NCBI GenBank assembly: GCA_016744295.1
Contig: JADGEQ010000046.1
Location: forward strand, 1-54,018
DNA length: 54,018 nt
From: Desulfobacteraceae bacterium
GTDB taxonomy: Bacteria > Desulfobacterota > Desulfobacteria > Desulfobacterales > Desulfobacteraceae
Direction of reading: 5' to 3'
This document shows positions 35,882-44,594 of this stretch, piece after piece. Below the pieces are notes generated by a model. It was given only the letters and a program-made list of their open reading frames with translations, ran no database searches and was not told where the DNA came from. Positions within the stretch are counted from its first letter, which is position 1. The number at the start of each line of letters is the position of its first letter. The translations under genes and the position numbers were made by a program.

Positions 35882-36373
35882 GGGAACTTTTGTGCAAAGT
35901 ATGCCAATAGTTTATGCTAAATTTTAATGTGAATGCATATAATGTGACGGGTTTGTTGTCAATGAAAAAGATAATCTCAATCGGTTCTGTTATCTCTATT
36001 TATAATATAAATAAGGCAGTTAGCCTGAGTCGGTAAATTTGTCCGGAAACTATTTGTTCTGCAAAGATTGCACAATTGTAAAAAGATCGGTTTTTTGGCT
36101 TCACTTGGTTGACGAAATGGATTCATCCATTGTAGAGTGCGGTATTTTTTCCATAGACAACCTGTGCCTTTATCCTGATTACCTGGCTGATTACCAGTGA
36201 AATGGTGAAAATTAAACACCGAAGGGTAAATGGTTTTGAGGATAGAACGAGTAATATCATATGTATCAAGAATGGTTAAATAGGGGAATGCCGGTAAGGG
36301 CGGGTGATGGGGTTGGTTCGGCCGTGATCAATCCCATTGAAAAAAAACACTGTCCCCATCCGGGTTTAAGATC
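35882..36373. other. Intergenic region between divergent hysB and hdrA-like genes
   Basis: Some 490 bases without a convincing gene; short open frames lack ribosome sites and recognisable sequence. It should hold the promoters of both genes. A TTGACG with a weak TGTAGA 16 bases later near 36109-36136 is the only sigma-70-like candidate I noted. Confidence 0.5.
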
Positions 36374-39300
36374 ATGTTGATATTTAAGGTAGGTTCCCTT
36401 GCAAGGCAGTTGAATGTTCACAGGAACACCATTACCAACTGGATAAAAAAAGGGCGGCTGCCGGCCACTTCCAGTACGGCCAAACGGTATGTCATTTCAA
36501 AAAACGCTTTTTGTTATTTCTGTGAGAAACAAAAAATTTCCAAGAAGCTTATGGAATCGGTTGTCCTGGAAATTTCGGCCCAACCGGAAAAGCAGGACCA
36601 GACACCTTTGTCCGGGGCAGTCCCTGGCTCAGAAAATGCGATTCCCCTTCCCGGCATCAAAGATCGGATCGGTTCCGTTATGGTCGTGGGAGGAGGTATC
36701 GCCGGTATCCAGGCTGCTCTGGATCTGGCAAATTCCGGATTTTTTGTCTATTTGATAGAAAAAACAGCGGGCATCGGTGGAACAATGGGTCGGCTGGACA
36801 AAACATTTCCCACCAATGACTGCGCCTCCTGTATTCTTCTGCCAAAGCTTGTGGAGTGCGGAAGACACCTGAATATTGAACTGATCACCCTGGCCCAGGT
36901 TGAACAAGTGGGGGGCAATGCCGGTCATTTTACGATTCAGGTTAGAAAGGATCCGCGTTATATTGATATGGACAAGTGCATTGCCTGTGGAATTTGTGCC
37001 CAGAAATGTCCCATTAATGTCAGCGACGAGTTTAATTATGGCATTAATAAAAAAAAAGCAGTCTATATCAAATGCGATCAGTCAGTCCCCCTTAAGTATG
37101 CCATTGACCCCAGTGCCTGTATCTATTTTACCCTGGGAAAATGTAAAGCCTGCGAAAAGTTTTGTCCCACAGGGGCTGTTAACTTTTCCCAGGTTCAAGA
37201 GCGGGTTACCCTCCATGTGGGAGCTGTGATCCTTGCACCTGGTTTTAAACCCTTTGATCCGTCTCCCCATGATTTTTTCGGCCGGAACATTACGGATGTG
37301 GTAACCAGCCTGGAATATGAGCGTCTTCTTTCTGTAAGCGGCCCCAATCGTGGCGCTTTGCGCCGGCTTTCGGATAATCTGGAACCCCGTAAAATTGCCT
37401 GGCTGCAATGTGTGGGCTCAAGGAATCACAACAATTGCGGAAATTCCTATTGTTCCAACATCTGCTGCATGGCGGCAGTAAAGCAGAGCATGGCCTCCTG
37501 GGAACATATAAAAGGACGGCATCTTGATCGGGCCATTTTTTTTATGGATCTGAGAAGTCACGGCAAAGAATCGGAAAAATATTTTGAAAAAGCCAAACAA
37601 ATGGGCATCCGGTTTGTTCGGGCCTTTCCCCACACCATCGAGCCGGGAGAATACAACACCGGTGTCAGGCTTAGATATGTCGATGCAAAAGGGGAGGTAG
37701 TTGTTGAAGCCTTTGATATGGCGGTTCTCTCCATTGGATTTGAGGCACCCGGGGATGTGACGAGTCTGGCCCGGCAATTTGACATTGCGCTGGATCCCCA
37801 TCAGTTTGCCAGCACCTCTTGCTTTGAACCGGTCAAGAGCAGTCGTGGGGGGGTCTATGTGGTGGGGGCGTTCAATTCACCCAAGGCGATCCCACGGTCG
37901 GTTGTCCAGGCCTCTGCCGCCGCCGCATCCGTATCCACATTGCTTGCAGAACAAAGGGGAACCCTGACAAAAACAAAATTATATCCCCTGGAAAGGGATA
38001 TCAGCGGGGAAGAACCACGGGTCGGTGTGTTTGTCTGTTCCTGCGGGGTGAACATTGCCGGAATCGTTGATGTGGATCAGGTGGTTGCCTATGCTGCCCA
38101 GTTGCCCCAGGTCACCTGTGTGGAAAACAACCTTTTTTCCTGTTCTGCCGATGCCCAGGCCAGTATTACAGAAAAGATCCATGAATTTGGGTTGAATCGA
38201 ATTGTGATTGCCGCCTGCACCCCGAGAACCCATGAGCACATGTTCCAGGAGACCCTAAAAAATGCACAGCTGAACGGGTTTATGGTTGAAATGGCCAATA
38301 TCAGAAACCAGAACTCATGGGTCCACCAAAAGGATTCCAAAAGCGCCACCCGGAAGGCAAAAGATCAGGTCAGAATGGCGGTGGCCAAGGTTGCCCACAA
38401 CACCCCGCTGAACCAGGAACGGATAAAGGTGACCCAAACAGCCCTGGTTGTCGGGGGGGGGATCGTTGGGATGAATTCTGCCCTTACCATTGCAGGATTA
38501 GGAATTGAGACGATTTTGATAGAGAAATCTGACCTCCTCGGTGGAAACGCCATCGAGTTGGAAAGATGTTTTAATGACGAACTCATACGGCCCATGCTTG
38601 AAATTCTTATCCGCAGGGTCAATGCAAACAAGCAGATTCGGATTTATAAACAGGCCATCCTGGAATCGGTATCCGGGTCCGTGGGAAATTTTACAGGTAT
38701 CCTGAACCTGGCCGGTAAACCTGAAAAGATTCAATTTGGTGCGGCTGTCATGGCCACCGGGGCAAAAGAAGCCCCTCCTTCGGAATATCATTATGCAACA
38801 GATTCCAGGGTAATGAGTCAGATGGAGTTTGACGCCCGAGTGCTTTATCGCGCACCCTTAGCGGAAACTACCAGTGTTGTTTTTATTCAATGTGTGGGTT
38901 CCAGGGAGCCTGAAAGGCCTTATTGCAGCAGGGTTTGCTGTATTCATTCGGTTAAGGCGGCCATTGCCTTAAAAAAAATCAATTCTGCCATAAAGGTTCA
39001 TATATTATACAGGGATATGAGAACCTATGGCGAATGGGAGGCATATTACAAAGATGCCCGGGATCTTGGTGTTGTGTTCATCCGGTATGAGACAGACAGA
39101 AAACCTGAGGTTCAATCCGGGAAAAATAATTTAAGGGTTGAGGTGTTGGATCCTGTTATCCAGTGTTCCATAAAAATTACAGCCGATTATCTGGTCCTGG
39201 CATCGGGCATCATTGCCCATGACAATAAACATCTGGCCGACCTGTTTAAATTCACGGTGAACTCCGATGGTTTTTTCAACGGAGCCCATCCCAAACTTAA

Positions 39301-39733
39301 ACCGGTTGATCTGCCGGTGGCAGGTCTTTTTCTTGCCGGACTTTGTAATTATCCCAAACCAATTGATGAGTCCATTGAACAGGCCAGAGCAGTGGGCTTC
39401 AGGGTCTCCCAATTGCTGTTGCAAAAACAGATAACCTCCGAAGCCATCAAATCATTTGTCACGGATAAGTGTGATGGTTGCGCTTTTTGCATTGATGTGT
39501 GTCCCTTTCATGCCCTTTCCCTTGGTCCGCTTCAAAAAAATCTCGGTTACAGGGTGATCTCAGACCCTGCCCTGTGCCAGGGATGCGGTCTTTGTGCGGC
39601 AACATGTCCCAATGAGGGTATTATGGTTCACGGATTTACCATGGAACAGCTGAAGGCACAGGTGAGGGCGGCGGTGAACGAGTCTGTTTTTCCCAAGGGA
39701 AATCCAAACACATTGGATCATGGTGCCCCATGA
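36374..39733 (+). CDS. hdrA: HdrA-type flavoprotein with N-terminal helix-turn-helix domain and two FAD modules
   Basis: A 1119-residue protein. Residues 3-50 (FKVGSLARQLNVHRNTITNW and IKKGRLPATSS) look like an excisionase/MerR-type DNA-binding helix-turn-helix, an unexpected partner for HdrA. A first FAD module (GGGIAG at 106-111) holds ferredoxin motifs CIACGICAQKCP and CKACEKFCP. Then comes a typical HdrA N-terminal segment (VGVFVCSCGVNIAGIVDVDQ and AACTPRTHEHMFQ), a second FAD module (GGGIVG near 694) and C-terminal CDGCAFCIDVCP and CQGCGLCAATCP. It is followed by mvhD in an ATGA overlap. It likely carries out cytoplasmic electron transfer or bifurcation; the HTH may be regulatory. Confidence 0.88.
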   Translation: MLIFKVGSLARQLNVHRNTITNWIKKGRLPATSSTAKRYVISKNAFCYFCEKQKISKKLMESVVLEISAQPEKQDQTPLSGAVPGSENAIPLPGIKDRIGSVMVVGGGIAGIQAALDLANSGFFVYLIEKTAGIGGTMGRLDKTFPTNDCASCILLPKLVECGRHLNIELITLAQVEQVGGNAGHFTIQVRKDPRYIDMDKCIACGICAQKCPINVSDEFNYGINKKKAVYIKCDQSVPLKYAIDPSACIYFTLGKCKACEKFCPTGAVNFSQVQERVTLHVGAVILAPGFKPFDPSPHDFFGRNITDVVTSLEYERLLSVSGPNRGALRRLSDNLEPRKIAWLQCVGSRNHNNCGNSYCSNICCMAAVKQSMASWEHIKGRHLDRAIFFMDLRSHGKESEKYFEKAKQMGIRFVRAFPHTIEPGEYNTGVRLRYVDAKGEVVVEAFDMAVLSIGFEAPGDVTSLARQFDIALDPHQFASTSCFEPVKSSRGGVYVVGAFNSPKAIPRSVVQASAAAASVSTLLAEQRGTLTKTKLYPLERDISGEEPRVGVFVCSCGVNIAGIVDVDQVVAYAAQLPQVTCVENNLFSCSADAQASITEKIHEFGLNRIVIAACTPRTHEHMFQETLKNAQLNGFMVEMANIRNQNSWVHQKDSKSATRKAKDQVRMAVAKVAHNTPLNQERIKVTQTALVVGGGIVGMNSALTIAGLGIETILIEKSDLLGGNAIELERCFNDELIRPMLEILIRRVNANKQIRIYKQAILESVSGSVGNFTGILNLAGKPEKIQFGAAVMATGAKEAPPSEYHYATDSRVMSQMEFDARVLYRAPLAETTSVVFIQCVGSREPERPYCSRVCCIHSVKAAIALKKINSAIKVHILYRDMRTYGEWEAYYKDARDLGVVFIRYETDRKPEVQSGKNNLRVEVLDPVIQCSIKITADYLVLASGIIAHDNKHLADLFKFTVNSDGFFNGAHPKLKPVDLPVAGLFLAGLCNYPKPIDESIEQARAVGFRVSQLLLQKQITSEAIKSFVTDKCDGCAFCIDVCPFHALSLGPLQKNLGYRVISDPALCQGCGLCAATCPNEGIMVHGFTMEQLKAQVRAAVNESVFPKGNPNTLDHGAP

Positions 39734-40149
39734 CGATTCGATCTGAACCGATTATTATCGGATTTTTATGTAATGGGTGCTCCTATACCGGGGCTGATCT
39801 GGCCGGGGTAGCAAGGCTGCAGTATCCTCCAAATCTACGTCCCATACGGGTTATGTGTTCTGGGATGGTTCATCCTAATCTTGTGATGGAAGCATTCGAC
39901 CAGGGTGCGGACGGGGTGATTATCATGGGCTGCCATCCGGGAGAGTGCCGGTATATTGTCGGGAACGAAAAAGCATTGGGACGGGTTGAATTTTTATCCT
40001 TGGAACTTGAAGGGTTGGGCATTGATCCACGGCGATTGGCGCTGGAATGGATTTCTTCTGCAGAAGCCTCTGTTTTTGCCCAGGTCATAACGCATTTTAC
40101 CCATCAAATCCAAAAACTGGGTCCCCATAATGCTGCCAAACATGCTTAA
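39730..40149 (+). CDS. MvhD-like electron-transfer protein
   Basis: A 139-residue protein resembling MvhD, the [2Fe-2S] adaptor that links hydrogenase or other donors to HdrA. LCNGCSYTGADLAG, MCSGMVHP and GCHPGEC contain the conserved cysteines. The ATG overlaps the hdrA stop. No cytoplasmic Mvh-type hydrogenase is encoded nearby, so the electron donor is probably the FrhB-like protein or another partner. Confidence 0.9.
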   Translation: MTIRSEPIIIGFLCNGCSYTGADLAGVARLQYPPNLRPIRVMCSGMVHPNLVMEAFDQGADGVIIMGCHPGECRYIVGNEKALGRVEFLSLELEGLGIDPRRLALEWISSAEASVFAQVITHFTHQIQKLGPHNAAKHA

Positions 40150-41419
40150 AAATCTGGTTGCCTCAATGCTGACCGGGCATGTGGATTCGTGTTTAAGCTG
40201 CGGGGCCTGTGCATCGGGATGTCCTGCCAGCAGCCTTGCAGACATGGATCCGAGAAAATTTGTCAGGATGTTGTCCCTGGGGTTGGATGAACAGGTGATG
40301 GCAAGCAACTGGGTATGGATGTGCACCTTGTGTAACCGATGTGTCCCCGTCTGTCCCATGAAGATTGATATTCCCGGTCTGGTGTATAACCTACGCAACC
40401 TTTGGCCCCGGGACAAAAAACCCAAAGGCATTCACACTGTCTGCAGAACAGCCCTTAAAAAAAATACCTGTTCTTCCCTGGGACTGAGGACCGGTGATTG
40501 GCAATTTATTGTTGAAGAGGTTGTGGATGATGTTCGACAATCCCAACAGGGGTTTGAAAATTTAAGGGTTCCCATGGACAAAAAAGGGGCTGAGCTGTTT
40601 TTAAACCAGCATTCTGCCATGCCCGTGAACGAGCCCGAAGAAATGGCAGTCCTGTGGAAAATCATCCACCTTTCCGGAGTGGATTGGACCTATGGATCAA
40701 AGGGATGGGCAGCGGAAAATTTTTGTTATTTCCTGGGTGATTCCTCTGGTTGGGAACAATTGGTCAAAACCCAGGCTGCAGCCATTGAAACCCTTGGCTG
40801 TAAAGTGCTGGTAAATACGGAATTTGGTCATAATTTTTTTGCTGTCCGCCAGGGACTTGACCGCTTTAAAATTCCCCATTCTTTTGAGGTCAAAAGCATA
40901 ATTGAATATTATGCCCAGTGGATACGGGAAGGCAGGCTCAAGGTGAACTCTGACTGGAATCTGGATTTGAAGATTAAGTTTACGGTCCAGGACCCTTGTC
41001 AGCTGGTTCGTAAAAGCTACGGGAATTTTATCGCCGAGGAACTCAGGTTTGTCATCAGAGAGGCGGTTGGAGAAGAAAATTTTGTGGATATGTACCCCAA
41101 TCGTTCGAACAACTATTGCTGTGGCGGTGGCGGCGGTGCCATATACACGGATTTTACAAAAGAAAGAATGGATTACGGGAAAATTAAGCTGGACCAGATC
41201 CTTGAAACACAAGCTGCTTATTGTATAACGCCCTGCAGCAGCTGTCACAGCCAGATACTGGATTTAAGCCGTCATTATGGGGCAAAATTTCATACCATTC
41301 ATCTGTGGACCATTTTATGTCTGGCAATGGGGGTTTTGGGAAAAGATGAGCGTAAATATTTGGGAGCTGATCTGGCCGGGGTGGGACTCGGGGTGGGATC
41401 CGGGGTGAAAATCAGATGA
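40130..41419 (+). CDS. HdrD/DsrK-type Fe-S protein (ferredoxin plus CCG domains)
   Basis: A 429-residue protein with N-terminal CLSCGACASGCP and CTLCNRCVPVCP (two [4Fe-4S] sites) followed by two CCG-type halves, of which SNNYCCGGGGGAIY is the intact cysteine motif, and CITPCSSCHSQ near the end. Such HdrB/HdrD modules reduce disulfides. The ATG at 40130 overlaps mvhD by 20 bp; the ATG at 40142 is an alternative. The C-terminus ends in a run of Gly-Val-Gly residues from a tandem repeat. Its substrate is unknown. Confidence 0.87.
   Translation: MLPNMLKNLVASMLTGHVDSCLSCGACASGCPASSLADMDPRKFVRMLSLGLDEQVMASNWVWMCTLCNRCVPVCPMKIDIPGLVYNLRNLWPRDKKPKGIHTVCRTALKKNTCSSLGLRTGDWQFIVEEVVDDVRQSQQGFENLRVPMDKKGAELFLNQHSAMPVNEPEEMAVLWKIIHLSGVDWTYGSKGWAAENFCYFLGDSSGWEQLVKTQAAAIETLGCKVLVNTEFGHNFFAVRQGLDRFKIPHSFEVKSIIEYYAQWIREGRLKVNSDWNLDLKIKFTVQDPCQLVRKSYGNFIAEELRFVIREAVGEENFVDMYPNRSNNYCCGGGGGAIYTDFTKERMDYGKIKLDQILETQAAYCITPCSSCHSQILDLSRHYGAKFHTIHLWTILCLAMGVLGKDERKYLGADLAGVGLGVGSGVKIR
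41378..41410. repeat. 12-bp tandem repeat at the 3' end of the hdrD-like gene
   Basis: Units GGGGTGGGACTC, GGGGTGGGATCC and GGGGTGAAA encode the Gly-Val-Gly-rich last residues of the HdrD-like protein. Confidence 0.8.
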
Positions 41420-41470
41420 TATACACGAGACAACAGCAAGGGTATTGGGCTACTGGATGGGGATACTGGC

Positions 41471-42589
41471 ATGAAAACATTTTTTAATCTGGTGCAGGAA
41501 GTGCAAAAACAAGGGCTGTGTTATCGGTGCGGCGGTTGTGCCACCTTTTGCACTGCCATCAATTATGGGGCCCTGGAAATTGATCGAACCGGGAAACCGG
41601 TTTACGGGGATATGGAAAAATGCATTGAATGCGGTCTTTGCTACTCCATTTGTCCTGAAATCAATGAATTGGATGAGGAAACAAAGCGCCAGGCCGCCTG
41701 GAGCGAGCCCATGGGCCGGGTGATTGAGACCACTGTGGTCAGATCTTCAGATCCTTTGGTCCGGGATCGTGCAACCGACGGTGGGGCCGTCACCGGACTT
41801 TTGCTGCATCTGTTTGACCGAAACCGGATTGACGGTGCAATTGTAACAAGGTCGGTGGGAAAATATCAGCGTCAGCCTTTTTTGGCAACCACCCGGGAAG
41901 AGATACAAAATTCCGGCGGACTGTTGTTTGAGACCTCCCATGGAATGAAACAATTCAGTGATCAGTACATGACCTTTTCAACCATTGAGGAATTTAAGCC
42001 CATGATCAAAAAAGGGTTGAGCCGGGTGGCCCTTGTGGGGACCCCCTGCCAGATAAAATCCCTGCGCAAGATGCAGGTGTTGAGTCTGGTGCCCTCGGAT
42101 TCCATAACATTTTGTCTGGGGCTTTTCTGCTCCGGAAATTTTACCTTTGGGGAAACGGAACGGGAAAAACTGGCTGAGATAGCCGGTATCTCCTGGGCGA
42201 ATGTTGTCCGGATAAATTTGAAGGACAAATTGATTATCTCCTTGAATTCGGGTGAGACAAGAACCGTTGAGCTTGAACAGATGAAAGGAATGAAACGATA
42301 TGCCTGTCAATATTGTTCCGATTATTCTGCGGAGTTTGCCGATATTTCCTTTGGCGGAATTGGCGCCCTGGAAGGGTGGACAACGGTTATCACCAGGACG
42401 CCATTGGGTCGTGCAGTGTTGGCTGACAGCCGCAGTTTTAAATCCATTGAGCAGTTTAATGTTGAAGACAATGCAGGTTTTGCCAGCAATGCCCTTCAGG
42501 AGGTTAGAAAGGCCTCGGCCCTGAAAAAGAAAAAAGCCCGGCATAAAAGAAGAGATCTTACGAATCGATCCGTTCAGGTTAATATTTAG
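41471..42589 (+). CDS. FrhB-like (F420 hydrogenase/dehydrogenase beta-subunit family) protein
   Basis: A 372-residue protein with two N-terminal ferredoxin motifs (CYRCGGCATFC and CIECGLCYSIC) and an FrhB/FdhB domain containing RATDGGAVTGLLLHL, LVGTPCQIKSLRKM and YACQYCSDYSAEFADISFG. Such proteins bind a flavin and couple it to NAD(P), F420 or ferredoxin. With HdrA, MvhD and HdrD it forms a potential electron-bifurcating set. The ATG follows GGGGA by about eight bases. The C-terminal 25 residues are very basic. Confidence 0.88.
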   Translation: MKTFFNLVQEVQKQGLCYRCGGCATFCTAINYGALEIDRTGKPVYGDMEKCIECGLCYSICPEINELDEETKRQAAWSEPMGRVIETTVVRSSDPLVRDRATDGGAVTGLLLHLFDRNRIDGAIVTRSVGKYQRQPFLATTREEIQNSGGLLFETSHGMKQFSDQYMTFSTIEEFKPMIKKGLSRVALVGTPCQIKSLRKMQVLSLVPSDSITFCLGLFCSGNFTFGETEREKLAEIAGISWANVVRINLKDKLIISLNSGETRTVELEQMKGMKRYACQYCSDYSAEFADISFGGIGALEGWTTVITRTPLGRAVLADSRSFKSIEQFNVEDNAGFASNALQEVRKASALKKKKARHKRRDLTNRSVQVNI

Positions 42590-42617
42590 GAATAAAGCAT
42601 AAAAGCAGGGGTGAAAA

Positions 42618-43919
42618 ATGGAATATAACCAGGCAGTTCTGGATAAGGTAATGGGGATTCTCAAAGAAGAGGTGGTGCCGGCAGAGGGCTGCACCGAGCC
42701 CATTGCCGTGGCCTTACTGGCAGCAAAGGTGAGGCAGCTGCTGGGCAAGGTTCCTGATCACCTGAAGGTGTTTGTATCCGGAAATATAATAAAAAATGTC
42801 AAAAGTGTTGTGGTCCCCAACAGCGGGGGACTTGCCGGTATTGAAGTGGCTGCTGTTATGGGTGCCCTTGGGGGAGACCCGGACAAGGAGCTGCTGGTCA
42901 TCAGTTCTGTTACCCCAAAAGCCATGGAAAGTGTTCGGCAATTTCTTGAAAGGGATCTGGTGGAGGTTATCCACGAAAAGACAAATATTAAGCTGTATAT
43001 CAGAATCCAGGCAGTTGCAGGAAAGGATACCGCCAGTGTCGAGGTAAAACATACCCATACCAATATCACCCAGATCGTAAAAAATGGAAAAACACTGCTA
43101 AGCCGCGCCTGCAAGGATACCGATTTCAACTCCCCATTAAAAGACCGGGAAATCCTTTCCATTAAGATGATTTATGAATTGGCAAAAAATATAAACCTGG
43201 AACTTGTCCGGCCCCTGTTCAGGCAGGTGGTGGCGCTGAATACCCGGATTGCCAAAGAGGGACTTGAGGGCAGGTATGGGGTGAATATGGGGCAGTGCAT
43301 TCAGGATAATATCAAAACAGGTCTCTACGGAGATGATCAACGGAATCGGTGTGCCTTGATGGCTGCTGCCGGCAGTGATGCCCGCATGAGCGGCTGTCCC
43401 TTTCCGGTGATGACCACCTCCGGTTCCGGAAACCAGGGCATGGCGGCCTCTCTTCCCATTATTCAGTATTGCCTGGACAAGAAATTAAGCGAGGATGAAT
43501 TGATCAGAGGCCTTTTTATCTCCCATTTATCAACGGTGCATATAAAAACCAAGATCGGCCGGTTATCCGCTTTTTGCGGTGTTATCTGCGCATCTGCCGG
43601 TGTCAGTGGTGCCCTGGCATATCTCATGGGCGGAGATGAGCGGGTGATAGGCGCTTCCATCACAAATACCCTGGGCAATATTTCAGGGGTGATCTGTGAT
43701 GGGGCCAAGGCCTCCTGTGCCATGAAGATTGCCACCGGGGTTTATTCTGCATTTGATGCAGTGTCCCTGTCGCTGAACACCAAAACTCTGGATTTCGGGG
43801 ACGGGATTATTGGGGAAAATGTGGAAGAGACTATCCGGAATATTGGTGAATTGGCCCAGTCAGGAATGCAGCAGACCGATGAGGTAATTCTGGCCATCAT
43901 GACCAAAAAGAAAAAATAA
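42618..43919 (+). CDS. cyuA: L-cysteine desulfidase (CyuA, UPF0597 family)
   Basis: A 433-residue member of the CyuA/YhaM family, [4Fe-4S] enzymes that split cysteine to pyruvate, ammonia and sulfide (related to serine dehydratase). EGCTEPIAVAL near the N-terminus, GCPFPVMTTSGSGNQGMAASLP, FCGVICASAGVSGAL and CDGAKASCAMKIATG supply the conserved cysteines. It is 28 bp downstream of the FrhB-like gene and co-oriented, so probably in one operon. Sulfide or pyruvate generation by this protein may connect to the Hdr-type genes, but the link is only positional. Confidence 0.88.
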   Translation: MEYNQAVLDKVMGILKEEVVPAEGCTEPIAVALLAAKVRQLLGKVPDHLKVFVSGNIIKNVKSVVVPNSGGLAGIEVAAVMGALGGDPDKELLVISSVTPKAMESVRQFLERDLVEVIHEKTNIKLYIRIQAVAGKDTASVEVKHTHTNITQIVKNGKTLLSRACKDTDFNSPLKDREILSIKMIYELAKNINLELVRPLFRQVVALNTRIAKEGLEGRYGVNMGQCIQDNIKTGLYGDDQRNRCALMAAAGSDARMSGCPFPVMTTSGSGNQGMAASLPIIQYCLDKKLSEDELIRGLFISHLSTVHIKTKIGRLSAFCGVICASAGVSGALAYLMGGDERVIGASITNTLGNISGVICDGAKASCAMKIATGVYSAFDAVSLSLNTKTLDFGDGIIGENVEETIRNIGELAQSGMQQTDEVILAIMTKKKK

Positions 43920-43959
43920 GTTTTAAGGCGTGCAAATTTTATAATTTGAACCCAATCGC

Positions 43960-44015
43960 TTGCCTTTTGGCCTACTTACTCCTTTTGGCATCTACTCCTT
44001 TCGGCCCCTCTACTG
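43960..44015. repeat. 16-18 bp tandem repeat between cyuA and rrf2
   Basis: Three imperfect units built on TGCCTTTTGGCCTACT, CTCCTTTTGGCATCTA and CTCCTTTCGGCCCCTCTA sit in the 112-bp gap between the two convergent genes. Confidence 0.7.
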
Positions 44016-44031
44016 TGTTACATTTGCGGTC

Positions 44032-44493
44032 CTAAGTCGATTCGTGCTTACCCTTGCAGGAGGGCTCTGGTTTTTGTTTGGCCATGATCAAAAGCTGCTC
44101 CACTGTGATGCTGTCAAGACAGTCAAACATGGCATTGGAGGCCTCTATCCATACCCAGCGGGACAAACAGTCTCCGGCTTTGTTGCAGACCCCGCAGGAA
44201 TTATCCTGATCTTCGGCGCAATCGGTGATTTGGGCTTTGCCCTCCAGGGTACGGACAATCATCCCAATGGTGATTTCTCCCGGAGGTTTGGCAAGCATGT
44301 GGCCCCCGGAAGCCCCCCGTTGGCTTGTGATCAGACCGGCATTTCTCAGTTTAACCGTTAATTGCTCCAGATATTTTAGGGAAATATTTTGCCGTTTGGA
44401 AACATCCCCCAGGGGCACAGGTTTTTCTGCGCCGAAAACCCCCAGGTCAAGAATCAGTCTTGTGCCGTACCGGCTTTTTGTGGTCAGTCTCAT
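44032..44493 (-). CDS. rrf2: Rrf2-family transcriptional regulator
   Basis: A 153-residue regulator opening MRLTTKSRYGTRLILDLGVF with a winged helix typical of Rrf2/IscR proteins. Four cysteines follow near the middle (DCAEDQDNSCGVCNKAGDC), suited to bind an Fe-S cluster or sense thiols. The family takes its name from the rrf2 gene at the end of the Desulfovibrio vulgaris hmc operon, and here it again follows hmcF. A hairpin lies between them, so its expression may be partly uncoupled. Probable autogenous control of the hmc operon. Confidence 0.92.
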   Translation of the reverse strand: MRLTTKSRYGTRLILDLGVFGAEKPVPLGDVSKRQNISLKYLEQLTVKLRNAGLITSQRGASGGHMLAKPPGEITIGMIVRTLEGKAQITDCAEDQDNSCGVCNKAGDCLSRWVWIEASNAMFDCLDSITVEQLLIMAKQKPEPSCKGKHEST

Positions 44494-44521
44494 GTTGGTT
44501 AGGACCCTTATTTATAGCAAA

Positions 44522-44551
44522 GGAGGCAAGTCATGGTGCAGGCTTGCCTCC
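44522..44551. terminator. Hairpin between hmcF and rrf2
   Basis: GGAGGCAAG (44522-44530) and CTTGCCTCC (44543-44551) form a perfect 9-bp stem with a 12-base loop. On the minus strand only a short TTT follows, so it could be a weak terminator or attenuator reducing readthrough into rrf2; on the plus strand GTTTTTAAA follows. Confidence 0.6.
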
Positions 44552-44594
44552 CCAAACGTTTTTAAAAATTAATATAATAGCAAAAGGGCTGATC

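Noticed and set aside
35977..36219. An 80-codon minus-strand frame between hysB and hdrA
   Set aside because: No ribosome site, no recognisable sequence and a location in a divergent promoter region.
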